NCBI GenBank assembly: GCA_003550325.1
Contig: QKWP01000066.1
Coordinates: forward strand, 168,240-232,239
Length of the DNA: 64,000 nt
Source: Gigaspora rosea
Lineage: Eukaryota > Glomeromycota > Glomeromycetes > Diversisporales > Gigasporaceae
Direction of reading: 5' to 3'
The notes under the pieces are model-generated. The model was not told the DNA's origin and searched no databases. It saw nothing but the letters and a program-made list of their open reading frames with translations. The translations under genes were made by a program, and so were the position numbers. Position 1 is the stretch's first letter. Every line of letters begins with the position of its first letter. Below, piece after piece: positions 12,697-25,317 of this stretch.

Positions 12697-15050
12697 TTAA
12701 TACAGTAATACATAACGGCGGTAAAGGTATGTTATACTAGATTGGACCTCGTGCCTCGTATTGTGGTGCATTGCTTGTTTTTCACATACCATCATATCGC
12801 ATCGCACCTTATTTGTCGTTGCTATGTATATATGTATATGTGAGCATTGATTCTCAAAATTTAACATGACCAGTACTACGTCATCTTTCATGCGTATAAC
12901 GAGCAAGTCGGAACCATAATAATTTACGGTAAAAACTTGTTTTTTGGCATAAAATACCGGTGGTCCGACACAAATTTTCGCACTTGTTCATTAGATATTT
13001 AGGCTTTTCCATTTTTCTCCGTAGGATTTTTTATGAAATGATAATCACTGATCGCCAAAGATTTGAACGAAAATTTTTTGCACGGTGATCACTAAAGATG
13101 CAAACGTTGAGTATCGGAATGGAATCTCAGTAAATTTAGAATCAACTTTAGATTTTAAATATTCTTTGGTTGAATGAAATTTTGAAGCCACTCAAACCAC
13201 TAAATAATTTCGAACTAAAGTTGGTTCTGGATCTACTAGGAGCATATTTAATTTTAAAATTATAAACGGTTAAATTCTTGTATAAGCAGCATTATTTACA
13301 TTAATATACTAATTTCCTTTTCCTCGAATTAAATATGAAACCTACTATCTATTGTCATTATCTTTTAATTTGTAAAATGGTTGTTTAGTTTCGAATTTTA
13401 GACAAACAACGTATCAGAGATCTTTTGCCTAAGCATTCTATACAAGTCGAAAAGTACTGCACTCGTGCCTCATATTGGAATAATCTGACCTGATGTTCCA
13501 GAGATGAATTTTATTTGAAATACCAGTTTACTTTAGTTGTGATTTATGCATTTTAAAACTGAAACTGGATATGTCCCGGAAATAGCAATTAAATATTGCG
13601 CCAGATTTACCGTTGGAAGTTGAGTTTGTGTGGCTTAGTGCTAGCTGGTGGTTTCCCGCCTGCATTACGCAGCCGACCATCAATATGAACATGTATATAA
13701 GATAATGGCCGTTGTATAAGCAATTCTCAGCAACAGAAAAATAAAAGAAAAAAAATAGCTGTTGTATAGGCGATTTTAGCTCAAATAAGGAGATAAATCA
13801 AATTTGACTTAATTTATACTCTTCGCTGTGGTTATTCATATTACAATTTGATATATGCATTTCAAGAATTTGAGCAATTTTTAGATTTAAAAATAGTAAT
13901 TTTAAAGTACATACAATCGATATAAGTCACAAAAAATGGTTTGTAAGTGTCAAATTTGAAGAAGAATCGATAATTTAATGCAAGTGTCAGATTTTAACAG
14001 CTCAGTGAGCCAATTATTTGTTTTTAAATTAAAATTATATTAGTTATAGAAATGTAATCAGTTTGAAAATTCTATGCTAAAAGTCATTTTAAACCTGAGT
14101 TTATTAATAAATATTTTGAATAGATTGCATCTCTAATTTGCAATATGTATTATATGATGAATCATTGTGTAGTCATAAATGTTTATAAGAACTTTTTAGT
14201 TATTTGTTTTGTAATTACTTTTAAATTTAAAACTCAAAGAAAAAGAATTGAAGCTACTTAACTACTAGTTGAAGATTTTCTTTTACTTTATATACATAAT
14301 GTAATTTCAAAACTAAAAATCTATTTATTCTAAATTAAAGTCTTTAGGAATAAAAATGAAGGTTGATGAATTAATTGATGTCTATGAATTTGTTAATAAA
14401 GAAGTAAATATTGATCCTTAATAGTTGGATGTTTTATTTTTAGAATAATGTAATATTCTTGAACAATTGTTGTTCTCCTATTCAATCATTCTTGTTTCTC
14501 AATTTAGGAATTTCAAGATATTTATTATTTATAGGTATTTTTTGCATCTTTTTTTAAATAAAAGGCCAAGTAAGATGTAACAATAATTCACACACAGAAT
14601 AATCTAGATAATTTCTTTGAATTTGTTTGTAATCTATTGAATGCATTGTCCAAAGAAGTTTGGTTAGAAAATTATTTTTTTTTTCAAGTATTAAATAGCT
14701 ATAATATATCAAAATTAATTAAATGATAATTTAAAAAGTATTTTAGAGTTACTATTACCTTATTAAAATTGACAAATTTATATAATATAGTTTACAAAAT
14801 TTAATCTTAAGTTCAAGAATTAATGCAAATTTGTTTGGTTGATTACATATTTGATATATATTTATAAAGTTTAAAAAGTATTATTGTTAGTTATATTACT
14901 AAGGTATTTATGATATTGATTTGGATATTATTGTTAGACAATTTCCTAGATTTTTTCATTACTGACTATAATTTTTTATATAAAATTTATTCAATTTCTT
15001 ATAAAAAATAATAATTTATATAAACAAATTTCAAATAGATATGATCTTTA
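12697..15050. other. Duplicated non-coding DNA upstream of the inverted gene
   Basis: Shared with copy 2 at 43904-46480. The first 350 bp are the flank that mirrors 6660-7060. At 13637-13672 lies GCTTAGTGCTAGCTGGTGG followed by a GC-richer tail that also occurs at 44872 and, diverged, at 1324. It looks like a transposon terminus. No coding frame was seen. Confidence 0.5.
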
Positions 15051-15059
15051 AGTACAAGG

Positions 15060-16190
15060 TTGTTTAATGTTTGAGAAACTTCTTTAGCACCCTTTTCATC
15101 TTGTAGATCTAAGGTTAAAGAGAGCCATTCTATTGCTTAACAAAGCGCTAAAAGCTTTTTTCAGGAATGATATATAGAATCCACTAAGTACTTACATCAT
15201 TAATTGTACACAGAATCTTTGATTCTGTATATATTTCTAAGTTATCATTTTATTTATTTCTTCTGATTTTTCTATTTCTAAATTAGACATTAAGCTTTCA
15301 GAAATATATAGCTAAATAGGAGTCATGGTTTTACTATGTTCAACTTGTGCTTGAAGGAGATGTTAACTTTGTTTTGGTAATTTAAAAAATTTAATAAGGT
15401 TATGAATTTGTTTTGTGCATGGTTTAATAATTTTTAGGGCCTTAATAACTGTTAGTTGAAGTGTGTATACAGAGCAGAGAAGACATTTAAGACCATTCCA
15501 AATTCTAATAACCTTTTTCATATTCAATCCATTATCCATTATTGCACAGATTTCTAGTCTAAACTCTTTAATCTTTTTATCCAAATATTCTTGAATTCAC
15601 TCTCCTATATGTAGATACTCTATTTTTTTTACTAACAGAATTACATCATGGATTTCAAAATTTGGTGTTAACCAGTGGAATGATATACCAATATAGCTAT
15701 CATTACTGTGAGCCATCCATATATCTGTTGTTATAGAAGCAGTTTCACAAGTAGTAGATATTAATTCTTTTAATTATTGTATACTCTTTTGATAAGCAAT
15801 AGCAAGATGTTGCTTGATATCCTTAATGAAGAATTATTTTTTTGTATCCTTTTTTGTGAACAGTATTAAATGGTAGAGAATCAGTAACCAACCATTTAGC
15901 TGTAACCCATTTTAACTCAGTTTGTTTGGATGTAGAATGTGGAGTTATCTTTTAATTATTTTTTCAATATTCAATTGACTTTTTTCATTAGGTTTTGGAT
16001 TATCATTCTCTACTATTCTATGTACTGATTGAATATGTGATTTTATATTTCCTGCTCTGCTATCATGTTTATAATTTCTTTTACATATATCTTCTTTTAT
16101 CTTTTTAGTTATGACAATTTTACAAATATCATATTCGTTTTTGGTTTCAAAATATTTCCAAATATAACTTGTTCGGGTCATTTATTAGAT
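15060..16190 (-). pseudogene. hAT transposase with BED finger, decayed (copy 1)
   Basis: Minus-strand fragments. The start at 16181 opens with a BED-type zinc finger (TRTSYIWKYFE, then C and H-x-H spaced residues, SHIQSVH). After an interval full of stops, 15363-15584 encodes MDNGLNM, then CSVYTLQLTVIKALK and a run ending IKFFKLPKQS. This matches the hAT catalytic-domain stretch 'C.AHTLQL......' in order. Several stops and shifts separate the parts. Equivalent to 46490-47665 in copy 2. Inactive. Confidence 0.7.
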
Positions 16191-17028
16191 GGATTTGATC
16201 TATTTTTAGTTTGAGTAAATCTTACTTGAAATTTTTCTATTTGATTCTATAATAGAATCCTCAGTAGCATCATAAGGTTTATTGTCATTAGAATAGATAA
16301 TTTCAGAGATATATTCATATTGCTATCCATTTTTACAAGCTTAGAGAATTTGATATTAATTAATTAACCAATAGTTATTTGTAGTGCAAATTAATGTAAG
16401 TTTTTTATTGAAAAAAAAATTTATTACAAAGAGAAATTTCTATCCTAATTACTATAAAAAGGAATAGAGATTTATCCTTAGGTTATTTATTTTTTGTCAT
16501 CATTATAATAAAATTTGTTTATTTTTAATTTTTTATATGTATATAATATATATTATTAGTAATTCTATTTTTAATGTGATAGGTAATAGTTAAATAAAAT
16601 GCTATACTGTATTTAGTTTAGTGGTTGGACTTGTGCTAACTCATGATCTGTGATTAAACTCGAATAATTTAATTGAGTTTTACTCAAATTATTTTTTTTA
16701 GTTTTAATATATTTTGACTCATGAGTTAAAATTACACAATTCAAATTATGCCAAATTTGAGGTATTTGATAACTAATTTGGTTTTTGCATAATTAAATCA
16801 GATCTGTACAGATCATACAATGTTATATAATTATAATTTTCATATGAAAGTTCTAGTAGACAATTACTCAAAATAGGAACATATTTAACTTATATAGTTA
16901 CTTTAGTAGTTGGGCTGATCCATAATTAAAGAATACTACAAGATATTATTAGATAAATGAGAACTCTTCAATAATTGAAGCTATAACTGGGCTGATTCAT
17001 AATTAAAGAATACTATGAGATATTGTTA
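16191..17028. other. AT-rich duplicated stretch, no gene
   Basis: Upstream side of the hAT remnant, shared with 47666-48462. It contains many copies of TGAGTTAAAA-type words but no frame or clear element end. Confidence 0.45.
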
Positions 17029-17180
17029 GAAATGACAAAAATCAGGTGATTTTTTTAGGGAGGAGGGAGTAAAAAAGTTGAAATTATATATAAGGAACCA
17101 AACTACTGTGTTTATATATTAATAGAAGGAAAGAGATAGGCCTCTGATAAAAAATAATCAGGTGATTAATGACATGGCCC
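17029..17180. mobile_element. 152-bp MITE, TTA target duplication (copy 1)
   Basis: TTA flanks both ends (17026-17028 and 17181-17183). The ends carry ACAAAAATCAGGTGATTTTTT and AATAATCAGGTGATTAATGAC, inverted around the AATCAGGTGATT core. Its orthologue in copy 2 is 48463-48609, and a paralogue lies near 35464-35627. PIF/Harbinger-like by its TSD. Confidence 0.65.
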
Positions 17181-17481
17181 TTAGATAAAATGAGACGGAT
17201 GAGCTCTTTTATAATTGAAACCATTCCTGAAAAGTTGAAAATATGATCAATGCAAACCAGATAGATATGAAGCATATGTTTGATATTATTAGAAGAAGTA
17301 CAAATTAGAGATTATATGAAGTTTTGAATAAGGCAGATTTTAGAGAATGGTATGAAGTATTGAATGAAACAGAATTTAGGGAATAGTATAAGATGCATAT
17401 TAGTATAGATCAGTATTGGACTATATTGGACTATGACCTATTATGATCTATATGACCTATATGACTAGTCATAGGTCATAT

Positions 17482-17716
17482 GGGCTGCCATCAATAGAAT
17501 AAGGCAAATTAACATTTTAAATAAAATTAATACCTTAACTTTCATAGTGCATATCTTGATGATTTAATATTCAAAAGAAAGCCTACGATCTAAGCTTTCT
17601 TTTAAATATTAAATCATTAAGATAGCTTCAAAATCCATAGAAATATGCGCTATGAAAGTTAAAGTATTAATTTTTTTTAAAATGTCAATCTGCCTTATTT
17701 CTATTGACGGCAGCCC
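17482..17716. mobile_element. 235-bp MITE absent from copy 2
   Basis: Inverted ends of about 70 bp begin GGGCTGCCATCAATAGAA and continue through AATAAGGCA to a region around TTAACTTTCATAG. Copy 2 keeps the uninterrupted site (TCATATAGTCATAA near 48896). The flanks read ATAT and ATTT, so any target duplication is short and imperfect. Confidence 0.8.
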
Positions 17717-18675
17717 ATTTAGTCATAATAAGGGTTATATGACCATATGACAAAGATTATTTGGTCAGCTAATAAAATAGCTAGATTAGTGGTATATACG
17801 TTGAATGCATTGATGTATTATATATCTTAATTATATATCAAATGCACTAATATATGCTACAATATATATTAATCACACTTATATATGCTTTATATCTCCT
17901 TAAAGAATTTAATAAAGTTTGGGCTGGAATGCATCCATTGCATGTGTTCAGTTCTTTTCGTTATTATAATTCACAAATAGGCATAATTCCGGAGCTTATA
18001 TTCTAACAGTCAAGATTGCTTTTGCAAGCATCAGTTTTTTTTATTAATAATAAGTAATAGTATATCTATATATGTATACTAATGATCGAATTGATAAATT
18101 ACCACAGAATTAAATAAATTTGGTATCGACAGGCATCAAAAATTTATTAATGTGTTCATTGGCAATTTTTCTATTGTTCTAGAATTTAGAATCAGTTGTA
18201 ATGACAGTTGATATTCATAATAAAGTTGACCAGCTTTAAAAGAGGCTAAACAAGGTAAGGCAGAAAAAAAATTGCTAAAAGCATAATTAAAATTTTTAAG
18301 GGTAGAGGATACATAAATCACTTATCATATGATTTTAGTAGTACAAATAATTTTATATCGAAATTAGAAATATGCTACTAATAAAACTTTTTATAATAAC
18401 ATTTAATTTTTGTTAAAATTTTTGTAATTTGTGATTAAACCATGCTTTATTTAATGGTATAAATTTTAATAATAAAATATTTTTAAAAAAATATAATTGT
18501 ATATATGGTAAAGTTCTCTGTAGTCATCCAAATTCTCTATAGTTACACAAAATATTTAATTTTGATTGTTACATCATATGATCATCTTATGATATTTTAT
18601 AAACAAATAGTGATACCCAATTTTCAAGTACATTAGTAAATATTTAACCAATATTACTAATTTTACTAGAACTTT
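17717..18675. other. AT-rich duplicated stretch, no gene
   Basis: Mostly collinear with copy 2 (48897-49860). After about 18300 the two copies carry unrelated sequence for roughly 370 bp (copy 2: 49487-49855) before homology resumes near ACTTTTATTGCT. No gene was seen. Confidence 0.5.
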
Positions 18676-19222
18676 TATTGCTGTTTGCAAAAAGGTGTGA
18701 CACCCTATGATTTTGTAATGATACAGAAAAATTTTAAATAGAAAATCTAATAAAAGAATTTGCATAATCATACTTGACTAGAGATGTGATCCGTTATCAG
18801 TTTCCATCCGTTTTCATATTAAAATCTGCGGATATCCGTGGATTTTAATATAAAAACAGATGAAAACGGATAACGGATCACATCTTTACGAAATCAGTAA
18901 TCTGATCAGAAATTCACTAAATTATTTATTTATCTTATTTTTTGTTCACATTGATTGTTAGCATGCCTCTACTATATTGTTAGCCATTATATAGTGAGAG
19001 AATAAAAGAAATTGATAAGAAAATATACAATTTTATTTATTGCAAAAAACAACTGTAAACTATGATTAAAAATAATGATCACAAATATGTAATATAATTT
19101 TTATATACTACTGATTTCAAGTATAATTCTCTATTAAATTCTCTTATTAGATTCTCTATTTAAAATTTTCTCTGCATCATCACGAAATTATAGGGGTCAC
19201 ACCTTTTTGCAAATGGTGATAA
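18676..19222. mobile_element. TIR element, TTATTGCTGTTTGCAAAAAGG ends (copy 1)
   Basis: The ends are inverted for about 45 bp, passing through AAAAAGGTGTGAC and a region ending GATGCAGA. Copy 2 has the same element at 49861-50267 with better-kept ends. A 110-bp hairpin has inserted inside this copy only. The interior has no transposase frame. Confidence 0.7.
18779..18888. mobile_element. 110-bp fold-back element, copy 1 only
   Basis: Almost perfect hairpin. TAGAGATGTGATCCGTTATC at the left pairs with the complement of TAAAGATGTGATCCGTTATC at the right, with a loop around CGGATATCCG. Copy 2 has the uninterrupted site (ACTTGAAATCAG near 49963). The YARNG-type end hints at hAT, but no 8-bp duplication is visible. 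Confidence 0.75.
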
Positions 19223-19499
19223 ATAATAATATAATAAATTTGCTTATAAATTTTTTTTACAATAATCTCTTGACAAAAATATGTAATTTTTTATTTAAAA
19301 AGTATAAAAAATTTATACAAAATATTATAAATATCAAGATTATATCTTGAATAACTTTATCACCCACCACCACATAGTTTTATAAAATTTATTCGTTATC
19401 TGTATATAAATAAAAATGAACCTTTTAGACACAATTTAAATTATCATAATATAATACTAAATAGTATTCTTGGCTTGTTATTTTGTATCTGTAAAATTA

Positions 19500-21880
19500 A
19501 ATCTGAACCTAAAAATGAAGGGGCTCCTTAAGAAGATACAAATAATGTTTCAAGACTCCATTTAGCTAAATCATTATTAACAGTATGTATTTTACAATTT
19601 ACAAAATTAAAATCACTATCCTATTCTGATAATATAAAATTTTGATCATCTTGATTATCAAATTGGTTTTTTTAAATTTCTAGATTTATTTATTCTTGAA
19701 TTAATTGATCCTATCTTTGTTCTTCTTCTTCAATTATTACTTTATTATTATCTTTAGAATTTATTTCATTGCTATCTTCATCACTAACTTAATAAAGTTC
19801 ATCACTATCTGGTTCAAGTTTTTTATTTTTATTATTAGGAATTGGTGCAGCTATATGAAGCTGTTGCATTTCTTGTTCACATTTTCTGGTTTCTTTTATT
19901 TTATGAGTATATAAAATGGCACTTCTAATTTTGCCTCATTGCAAAAACCTTTTTTCTATTTATATAAATAAAAAAAATTATAAAATCCAAATATAGTAAA
20001 GATTAGTTTAATATTTATTTACCTCTAGCCTACTTTATCGATTAGCTCCATAAATAACCATAAACATTCCACAGAAGCTAAATTAATACAAATACCATAA
20101 ATGTGAATTGCAACTTGTACTAATTCAGGGCCCATACTACTAGTTGATTTTCAAAAATCTATTAAATTTTCTTTAAAATGTTTAAAAGAATTTATATTGC
20201 ATAGATTTATTTCTTGTTTATAATTCTGCTAAAATTGAAATTGGTTTAGACTCAAACCATGCTTTATAACAATATTTTATTCATTTCCCAATATGGGTCC
20301 ATGAAATATCCCTAACCGATTTATGAAATTGTAATAATTTAAAGCAGGATGTAATACAAATACAAGAATTTAGTAATAGTTGTTTCTATTTTTCCAATGA
20401 GATTTTATATGTGTAACCATTTTTGATCCAAATTCTAAATTTAAATGATTACTAAATAACTTGATTGCATATATAACACAATGAAGAACTTTATAAAGAC
20501 AAGCTGCATCTTTTTGTAATTTTTTATTAAGAAATCCACAAAGTGGATATAATATATCTTGAAGCTCAAATAATACAGTCCAAAATTCTGAATCATTGAT
20601 AATATTTGCAATATCATTAGGTAATTTTTGAGCACTACCTCAAGTAACTGATTTGTTATTAGCTAGTTGATTTGGAATACCATTTGTTCTAAATACGTTT
20701 GTATGATAGTCATTAAATTTTGCTAAAATAAATTTAAGCACAGCTTGTGATTTTAGTATCGAATAAAAACTGTATTTTCTGGCTCAATTAAAATATCAGT
20801 TTTTTATATCTTTGCATTTGTTCATTTCAAAGATTTTTTGTAAAAACTGATTTATAAAAAAACTAACAAGACGAATAACTTCTTTTGATACTCTTTTATA
20901 TAATTCTGATTCTTTAAAAATTTTTCCAAAAAGCAAATTCATTTGATGGGCCATGCAAGGTAAAAATATTTTTATATATATTTTTCATAAATAGCATTAT
21001 GCAGCTCCAAATTCTCCTGCAGAATCAGAAAAAATGCTTTTATATTTATACTTTTCGAATTAGCTTTAGTAATTAAGTTTTTAATATGCCTAATAACATC
21101 TTTAGTTTTAGATCGTTCAATACTTATATCATATGCATTCCATATTAATAGCCACCCTAATGTAGTTATAAATGCTACCCATATGTGCTCTTGTTTTATG
21201 TTTGTCCATCCATCAAATATTGCAATTACTCTATCTAAATTACTACTTGCTACTTTAGTAATATTTTCACTAAATGATTTTGTGCTTTCTATTAGTATTT
21301 AATTACTTATAACTTTCTTTTGGGCAATTCAAGTCCTAGTGCAACAAACTAAAATACTGCTAATATTTTTTTATTTTCAACAAACGTAAAAGGTAATATA
21401 TTCAAAACAATTATTCAAAGAATAAGGTTTTCAAAATGCAATTTAACATTTAATAACATAGAATAACAAAGAGATTTAGTTATTGGTTAATTCAGATTTG
21501 ATACTGAAGCACCTGATCATGAAATTTTAGAAGTTGTAAATAATTTTTTACATTTTAAAGTTGGTACAGGTATATCACTATTATCATTATCTGTACAAAA
21601 AAAAATTATTAAATTATATTATAACATTATATATATAATTTTAAATATACTATTTGTATCTTGTTTTTTGTTTTTATTCTTAGATAATAGTAATGCTAAA
21701 ATTTGGTTAATTTCTTTAGCAGAGTTAGCTTCAAGAAAATTTGCACATTTTGATAAATGATTTCGGCATCATCATTCATGATTTGAAGTACAACACTCAG
21801 GTTTAAACTTAGTCACCTATAAACTTCCATTTTTAGCTATATACCAATTGCATACAGCAAGTGCATTAGTAAGATTGTTT
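19500..21880 (-). pseudogene. hAT/DUF659 transposase, decayed (copy 1)
   Basis: Minus-strand fragments in the same order as the better copy at 50540-53450: a zinc-finger start near 21800, the DUF659 stretch near 21040-21340, and a C-terminal part near 20030-20640 that includes WLFMELIDKVG. Every section holds stops. The longest clean piece is 64 codons at 20441-20635. Not functional. Confidence 0.6.
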
Positions 21881-22047
21881 GAATTCTTTAATAAGATAAA
21901 ATAGGCTCGAAAATTATGTTTTGATATTATTAATCAAACATTTTTTTTGAATTTTTTAAGTTTTTTGATTATTGCTTTATATTTTATACAAGTTCAAAGG
22001 TTCATTTTTATAGAAAAATTTTATTTTACCTTTGACAATTTCAATTA

Positions 22048-22557
22048 GGGAGCATCCATAAATAACGCTATATGCCCCCTCATAGTAGCACTAGAACCCT
22101 CTACTATATAAAAAAATTTTTCAAAATCCGTATGTTTTATATATAAAATTTTACAAAAACTTGAATATATTGTGATACAGAATTTTATTTGGATGATTTA
22201 GGTACTATTCGATTCATCTCGGTGAGACGAATCCAATGATACCAAAATCATATCATTTGGATCACTGAATCAATAGTTATTTACAAAAACTATTGATTTT
22301 ATAGTAATTTTATAAGAAAACATAATAACCAATAGTATTTGGCCCAGTAATCCAAATGAAATGAAATTGTACCATTCGACTCCTCTCACCGAGACAAATC
22401 GAATGGTACAAAAATCATTCAATTTGGACCACTAGTTCAATTTTAGCCAATTTTTTCTAAAAAAATTATGCTATATTTTTTTGACCTCTCCTATTTATTG
22501 AGAAAAACGTTATCGTTTGTCCAACCCTCTTGTATAATGTTATTTATGGATGCCCCT
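22048..22557. mobile_element. 510-bp MITE, TTA duplication, copy 1 site
   Basis: GGGAGCATCCATAAATAAC at the left and GTTATTTATGGATGCCCCT at the right are inverted. TTA flanks both sides (22045-22047 and 22558-22560). Copy 2 has an empty site (CAATTATAATTTAG near 53640). The interior carries smaller palindromes around CTCGGTGAGACGAAT and ATCAATAGTTATTTAC. The same family sits at a different place in copy 2 (52655-53175). PIF/Harbinger-like. Confidence 0.85.
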
Positions 22558-22794
22558 TTACAATTTAGTTATTCTATTTATACAAAAAAATAGGGCAATA
22601 ACGCTTAACAGATAAACAATATATAAGCATTATATATATTGTTTACAGGCTAAATAATCGAGTGCTCAGACTTATACAATTTCAGAAATTTGTTGTTGTT
22701 TAATAAACAACAAAATGTTAGTGAAAATGCAAATTTTGAACACTCTAGCTAAACATTACTTTCTTTATGTACTTAAAAATTATATTACATTTTC

Positions 22795-22927
22795 AATCAG
22801 GTTAATTCAGATAGATTCAAGCCCGAGTACCATTTCGTATTCCTTACATTTATTGATTCGATAGTTTATTTAAATCAACAGATACAAACTGGTACTCGGG
22901 CTTGAATCTGTCTAAATTAGCCTGATT
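22795..22927. repeat. 133-bp hairpin MITE at the duplicon's right edge
   Basis: 38-bp arms starting AATCAGGTTAATTCAGA pair with arms ending TAAATTAGCCTGATT and meet around GCCCGAGTACCA/TGGTACTCGGGC. It is also present in copy 2 (53875-54004), so it predates the duplication. The duplicon ends about 30 bp beyond it. Confidence 0.8.
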
Positions 22928-23185
22928 AGAAATGTCAGAATGTTATTTTCAATTCATAATTAGCTATTTTTTCAACATGCATATTACAACTTTAAAAAAT
23001 GATAACTACACATATAATTTCAATTTTAGAAATTTCACTGCTTTCAATAATAAACTGTTGAATAGAATACATAATAAAAAGGTCTATTCCAAATATAAAT
23101 GCTATTATATCATTTTAATCAAGATGCATGTCATCTTTATTGTTATATTTATTGATATTGTTTATAAATACAGGTTTTATATAAT

Positions 23186-23501
23186 GAGTTTTGCTAAATC
23201 TCACCGGCGGTGATCATTACCGCTCATATGTTCAACCAATTGGATCGTAGGATCTTGTGTAACCAAAATAAAAACAAAAAATAACGAAACTAAGAAAAAA
23301 TCTAAAAAATCTTAGACAACAAAATATTTTACTATGATAACTTATCTTCAGGCACTAAGTAAAAGTTTTTAGCACAAAATTTTACTATAATATGCCTTTC
23401 TAACCCTAATCCTAACCCTAACCCTAAACCCTAATCTTAGTTTTTTAAAAAGTTTATTATAGAGCGGTGACGATCACCGCTGGTGAGATTTAGTAAAATT
23501 C
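23186..23501. mobile_element. MULE-type MITE with telomere-like tract, 9-bp TSD
   Basis: A perfect 9-bp duplication, TTATATAAT, lies at 23177-23185 and 23502-23510. Inverted ends of about 40 bp (GAGTTTTGCTAAATCTCACC and complement of GAATTTTACTAAATCTCACC) each contain a palindrome (GCGGTGATCATTACCGC) centred near base 30. The interior has a run of CCCTAA-type repeats at 23401-23436. A 9-bp TSD is the hallmark of Mutator elements. No coding sequence. Confidence 0.85.
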
Positions 23502-23796
23502 TTATATAATTATAGATTAGTTTTATTGAACTTAAGCTATTATTTTAAATACAAGTTTTAAATAATTATAGATTAGTTTCGTTGAATTTCGTACATTTTT
23601 TTGTACTACAAAATGACATATGAAAGTTATATAAAATTTTTGATAGTATGTACTTGCATTTTTTATAATGCGTACTTGTAAGATTTTCACATGTTCATCT
23701 TAATTAGCAATTCGCATATTTGCTAGCTGTTTCAATTCTATTATTGTTATGTAATCTGTAAATATCTTATATAAAGTCATATGACCAATAACCTTA

Positions 23797-23987
23797 GTAG
23801 GACCCCGAAGAACTCTGATACAACTCAAATCTGAGTTTGTATAATATCAGCCAAATAGGCATATAAAATAGACCAAAATTTAAAAATTTACTATACTGTA
23901 TAAAAATGCAATGTTTGATAAATTTTTATGCAAAATTTTATTTTTTAGTAATCTCTGAGTTATATTAAATTTCTTCGGGGTCCTACC
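23797..23987. mobile_element. 191-bp MITE, TTA flanks
   Basis: GTAGGACCCCGAAGAA at the left and TTCTTCGGGGTCCTAC at the right are inverted and extend to TATAACTCA. TTA stands on both sides (23794-23796 and 23988-23990). It splits a run of GTCATAT/ATGACC words (23770-24130) like the one at 17440-17480. Confidence 0.7.
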
Positions 23988-24713
23988 TTAGTCATATAAT
24001 TAATAGTCATATTAGTCATATAATTAGTAGTCATACAATTATAACTACATTGCATATGACTAGTGGTCATTTAGATATATGACCAAGGTCATCTAAAAAA
24101 TTTTCTATGATTTAGGTCATTGGCCAATACTCATATAGATAATGCATTTAATGACTATTTAGTATAGAAAATTTTTTGCTAATTACAGGTTTTTTTTGAA
24201 ATTATATTCTTTATTATTTAGATATTGATTTTTGTATTTGGAATATCTATAATGTGATATTTTAACAAGTGCATACACATTTATTATAATCTTGAATTTT
24301 TGACTACAGTCATTGTAATAGATTAAAATGAAATATATATATATAGTATAAAAAATTGACAAGCATAGAAAAATAGAATTTCTTGGGGCGCATTATTAGG
24401 GTTAGAGTTAGTAGTTAAGTTTAGAAGTTAGTTTTCAAGTAGAGTTTATATTAAACAAATATAAATGGGTTTTACATTTTATTTAATCTAATTTCATAAT
24501 AAATTGCAATAGTTATTTATTTATATATATATATTCCAATTGTATATAATTCAAGACTTCTATTTATTCATTCCAAATATATAAAACTATATTAGATGCT
24601 GCATTGTAAATTGATAGTATTCATTGTATATTAAAGAATTAGGATTTTATAAATTATTTAGCGATACATAAATTACAATATTATACAATTTATTTTAAGC
24701 TTAAAATCTAATA
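23988..24713. other. AT-rich spacer with GTCATAT words, no gene
   Basis: Degenerate GTCATAT repeats to about 24130, then plain AT-rich DNA. A weak TTAGGGTTAG tract lies at 24398-24408. No reading frame of note. Confidence 0.5.
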
Positions 24714-24997
24714 CAGTGAAACCTCTATAAGTGTCTAAATGCACACTTGGATTCTAACCCAAATATATACAGTCGCCTCTCTCTAATTTGAACCTCTCTA
24801 AACCAAACACTATTAAACTCTCTCTAAACCTTCTAGAACATTTGTAAATTTTATTATAAAGTTCAGATAAGCTATATATAACTTTGTGAAAACTGAACTT
24901 TTAAACTTTTTACATAGTAAAAAAAAGCAGCCCTAGCAGTTCAGATTAGAAAGAGTTGACTGTACATTAATTCTATACACTTAGATAGGTTTCGCTG
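24714..24997. mobile_element. Pogo/Tigger-like MITE (outer)
   Basis: CAGTGAAACCTCTATAAGTG at the left and the complement of CAGCGAAACCTATCTAAGTG at the right. TA precedes the left end. Ends of the form CAGTGAAACCTCT are typical of the pogo/Tigger branch of Tc1/mariner. It is interrupted by a second element of the same type, and without that its body is only about 90 bp. Confidence 0.7.
24770..24962. mobile_element. Pogo-like MITE (inner), TA duplication
   Basis: Inverted ends CAGTCGCCTCTCTCTAAT and complement of CAGTCAACTCTTTCTAAT, with TA on both sides (24768-24769 and 24963-24964). The body repeats CTCTCTAAACC words. Nested in the element at 24714-24997. Confidence 0.75.
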
Positions 24998-25317
24998 CAT
25001 ATTATGCTTTTGCTCTATCTATATTTACACATGTGTATAATAAAAGAATTCAATGATTTGACTATAAAATAAATTTTTAGCTTGGTTAACAGGGCTAGTA
25101 TGATAATATGAGTTATAATATATTAAGTTAACTTCATTATCAGTCTAAGTAGTTTATTTTGAAATATTTTTGTTTTCTATAAATTAAAATTAATATTTTG
25201 TTAAATAATAAATAAAAATATTTAAATAAAATTATATATAAGAAAGTCAATAGAAATGAAACAAATTTATCAAATAAATTGTTTTATTTTTAATAATTTT
25301 ATTCTATATACTTACAG
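24998..25317. other. AT-rich spacer, nothing recognised
   Basis: No frame, inverted ends or repeats of note. Confidence 0.5.

Larger units (their letters stand above)
6660..13045. repeat. Large inverted repeat of BTB-TLDc genes with 5' flanks
   Basis: The plus-strand arm (about 6660-8600) and the minus-strand arm (about 11126-13045) contain the same gene plus the same roughly 400-bp upstream sequence. For example, a stretch around GGTTCCGGCT near 6801 is met in reverse near 12910. The arms are clearly diverged. About 2.5 kb of non-repeated DNA separates them. The same arrangement occurs in copy 2 at about 38190-44290. Confidence 0.8.
4273..22956. repeat. Segmental duplication, copy 1
   Basis: Collinear with 37969-54034 in the same orientation. 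Homology begins at CGTTAGCTTTACA and ends at TTTTCAATTCA in both copies. Shared content in order: leader, plus-strand BTB-TLDc gene, inverted BTB-TLDc copy, hAT/BED remains, hAT/DUF659 remains and a terminal hairpin. Copy-1-only segments are 4508-6648, 9345-10581, 17482-17716, 18779-18888 and 22048-22557. By eye most aligned blocks differ at several percent of positions, so this is not an assembly echo. Confidence 0.9.

Noticed and set aside
22932..23213. 93-codon frame at the edge of duplicon 1
   Set aside because: AT-rich composition, no family resemblance, and it runs into a MITE end.
23401..23436. CCCTAA repeats as evidence of a nearby chromosome end
   Set aside because: The tracts are short, lie inside TIR elements with their own target duplications, and recur in both orientations through the window.
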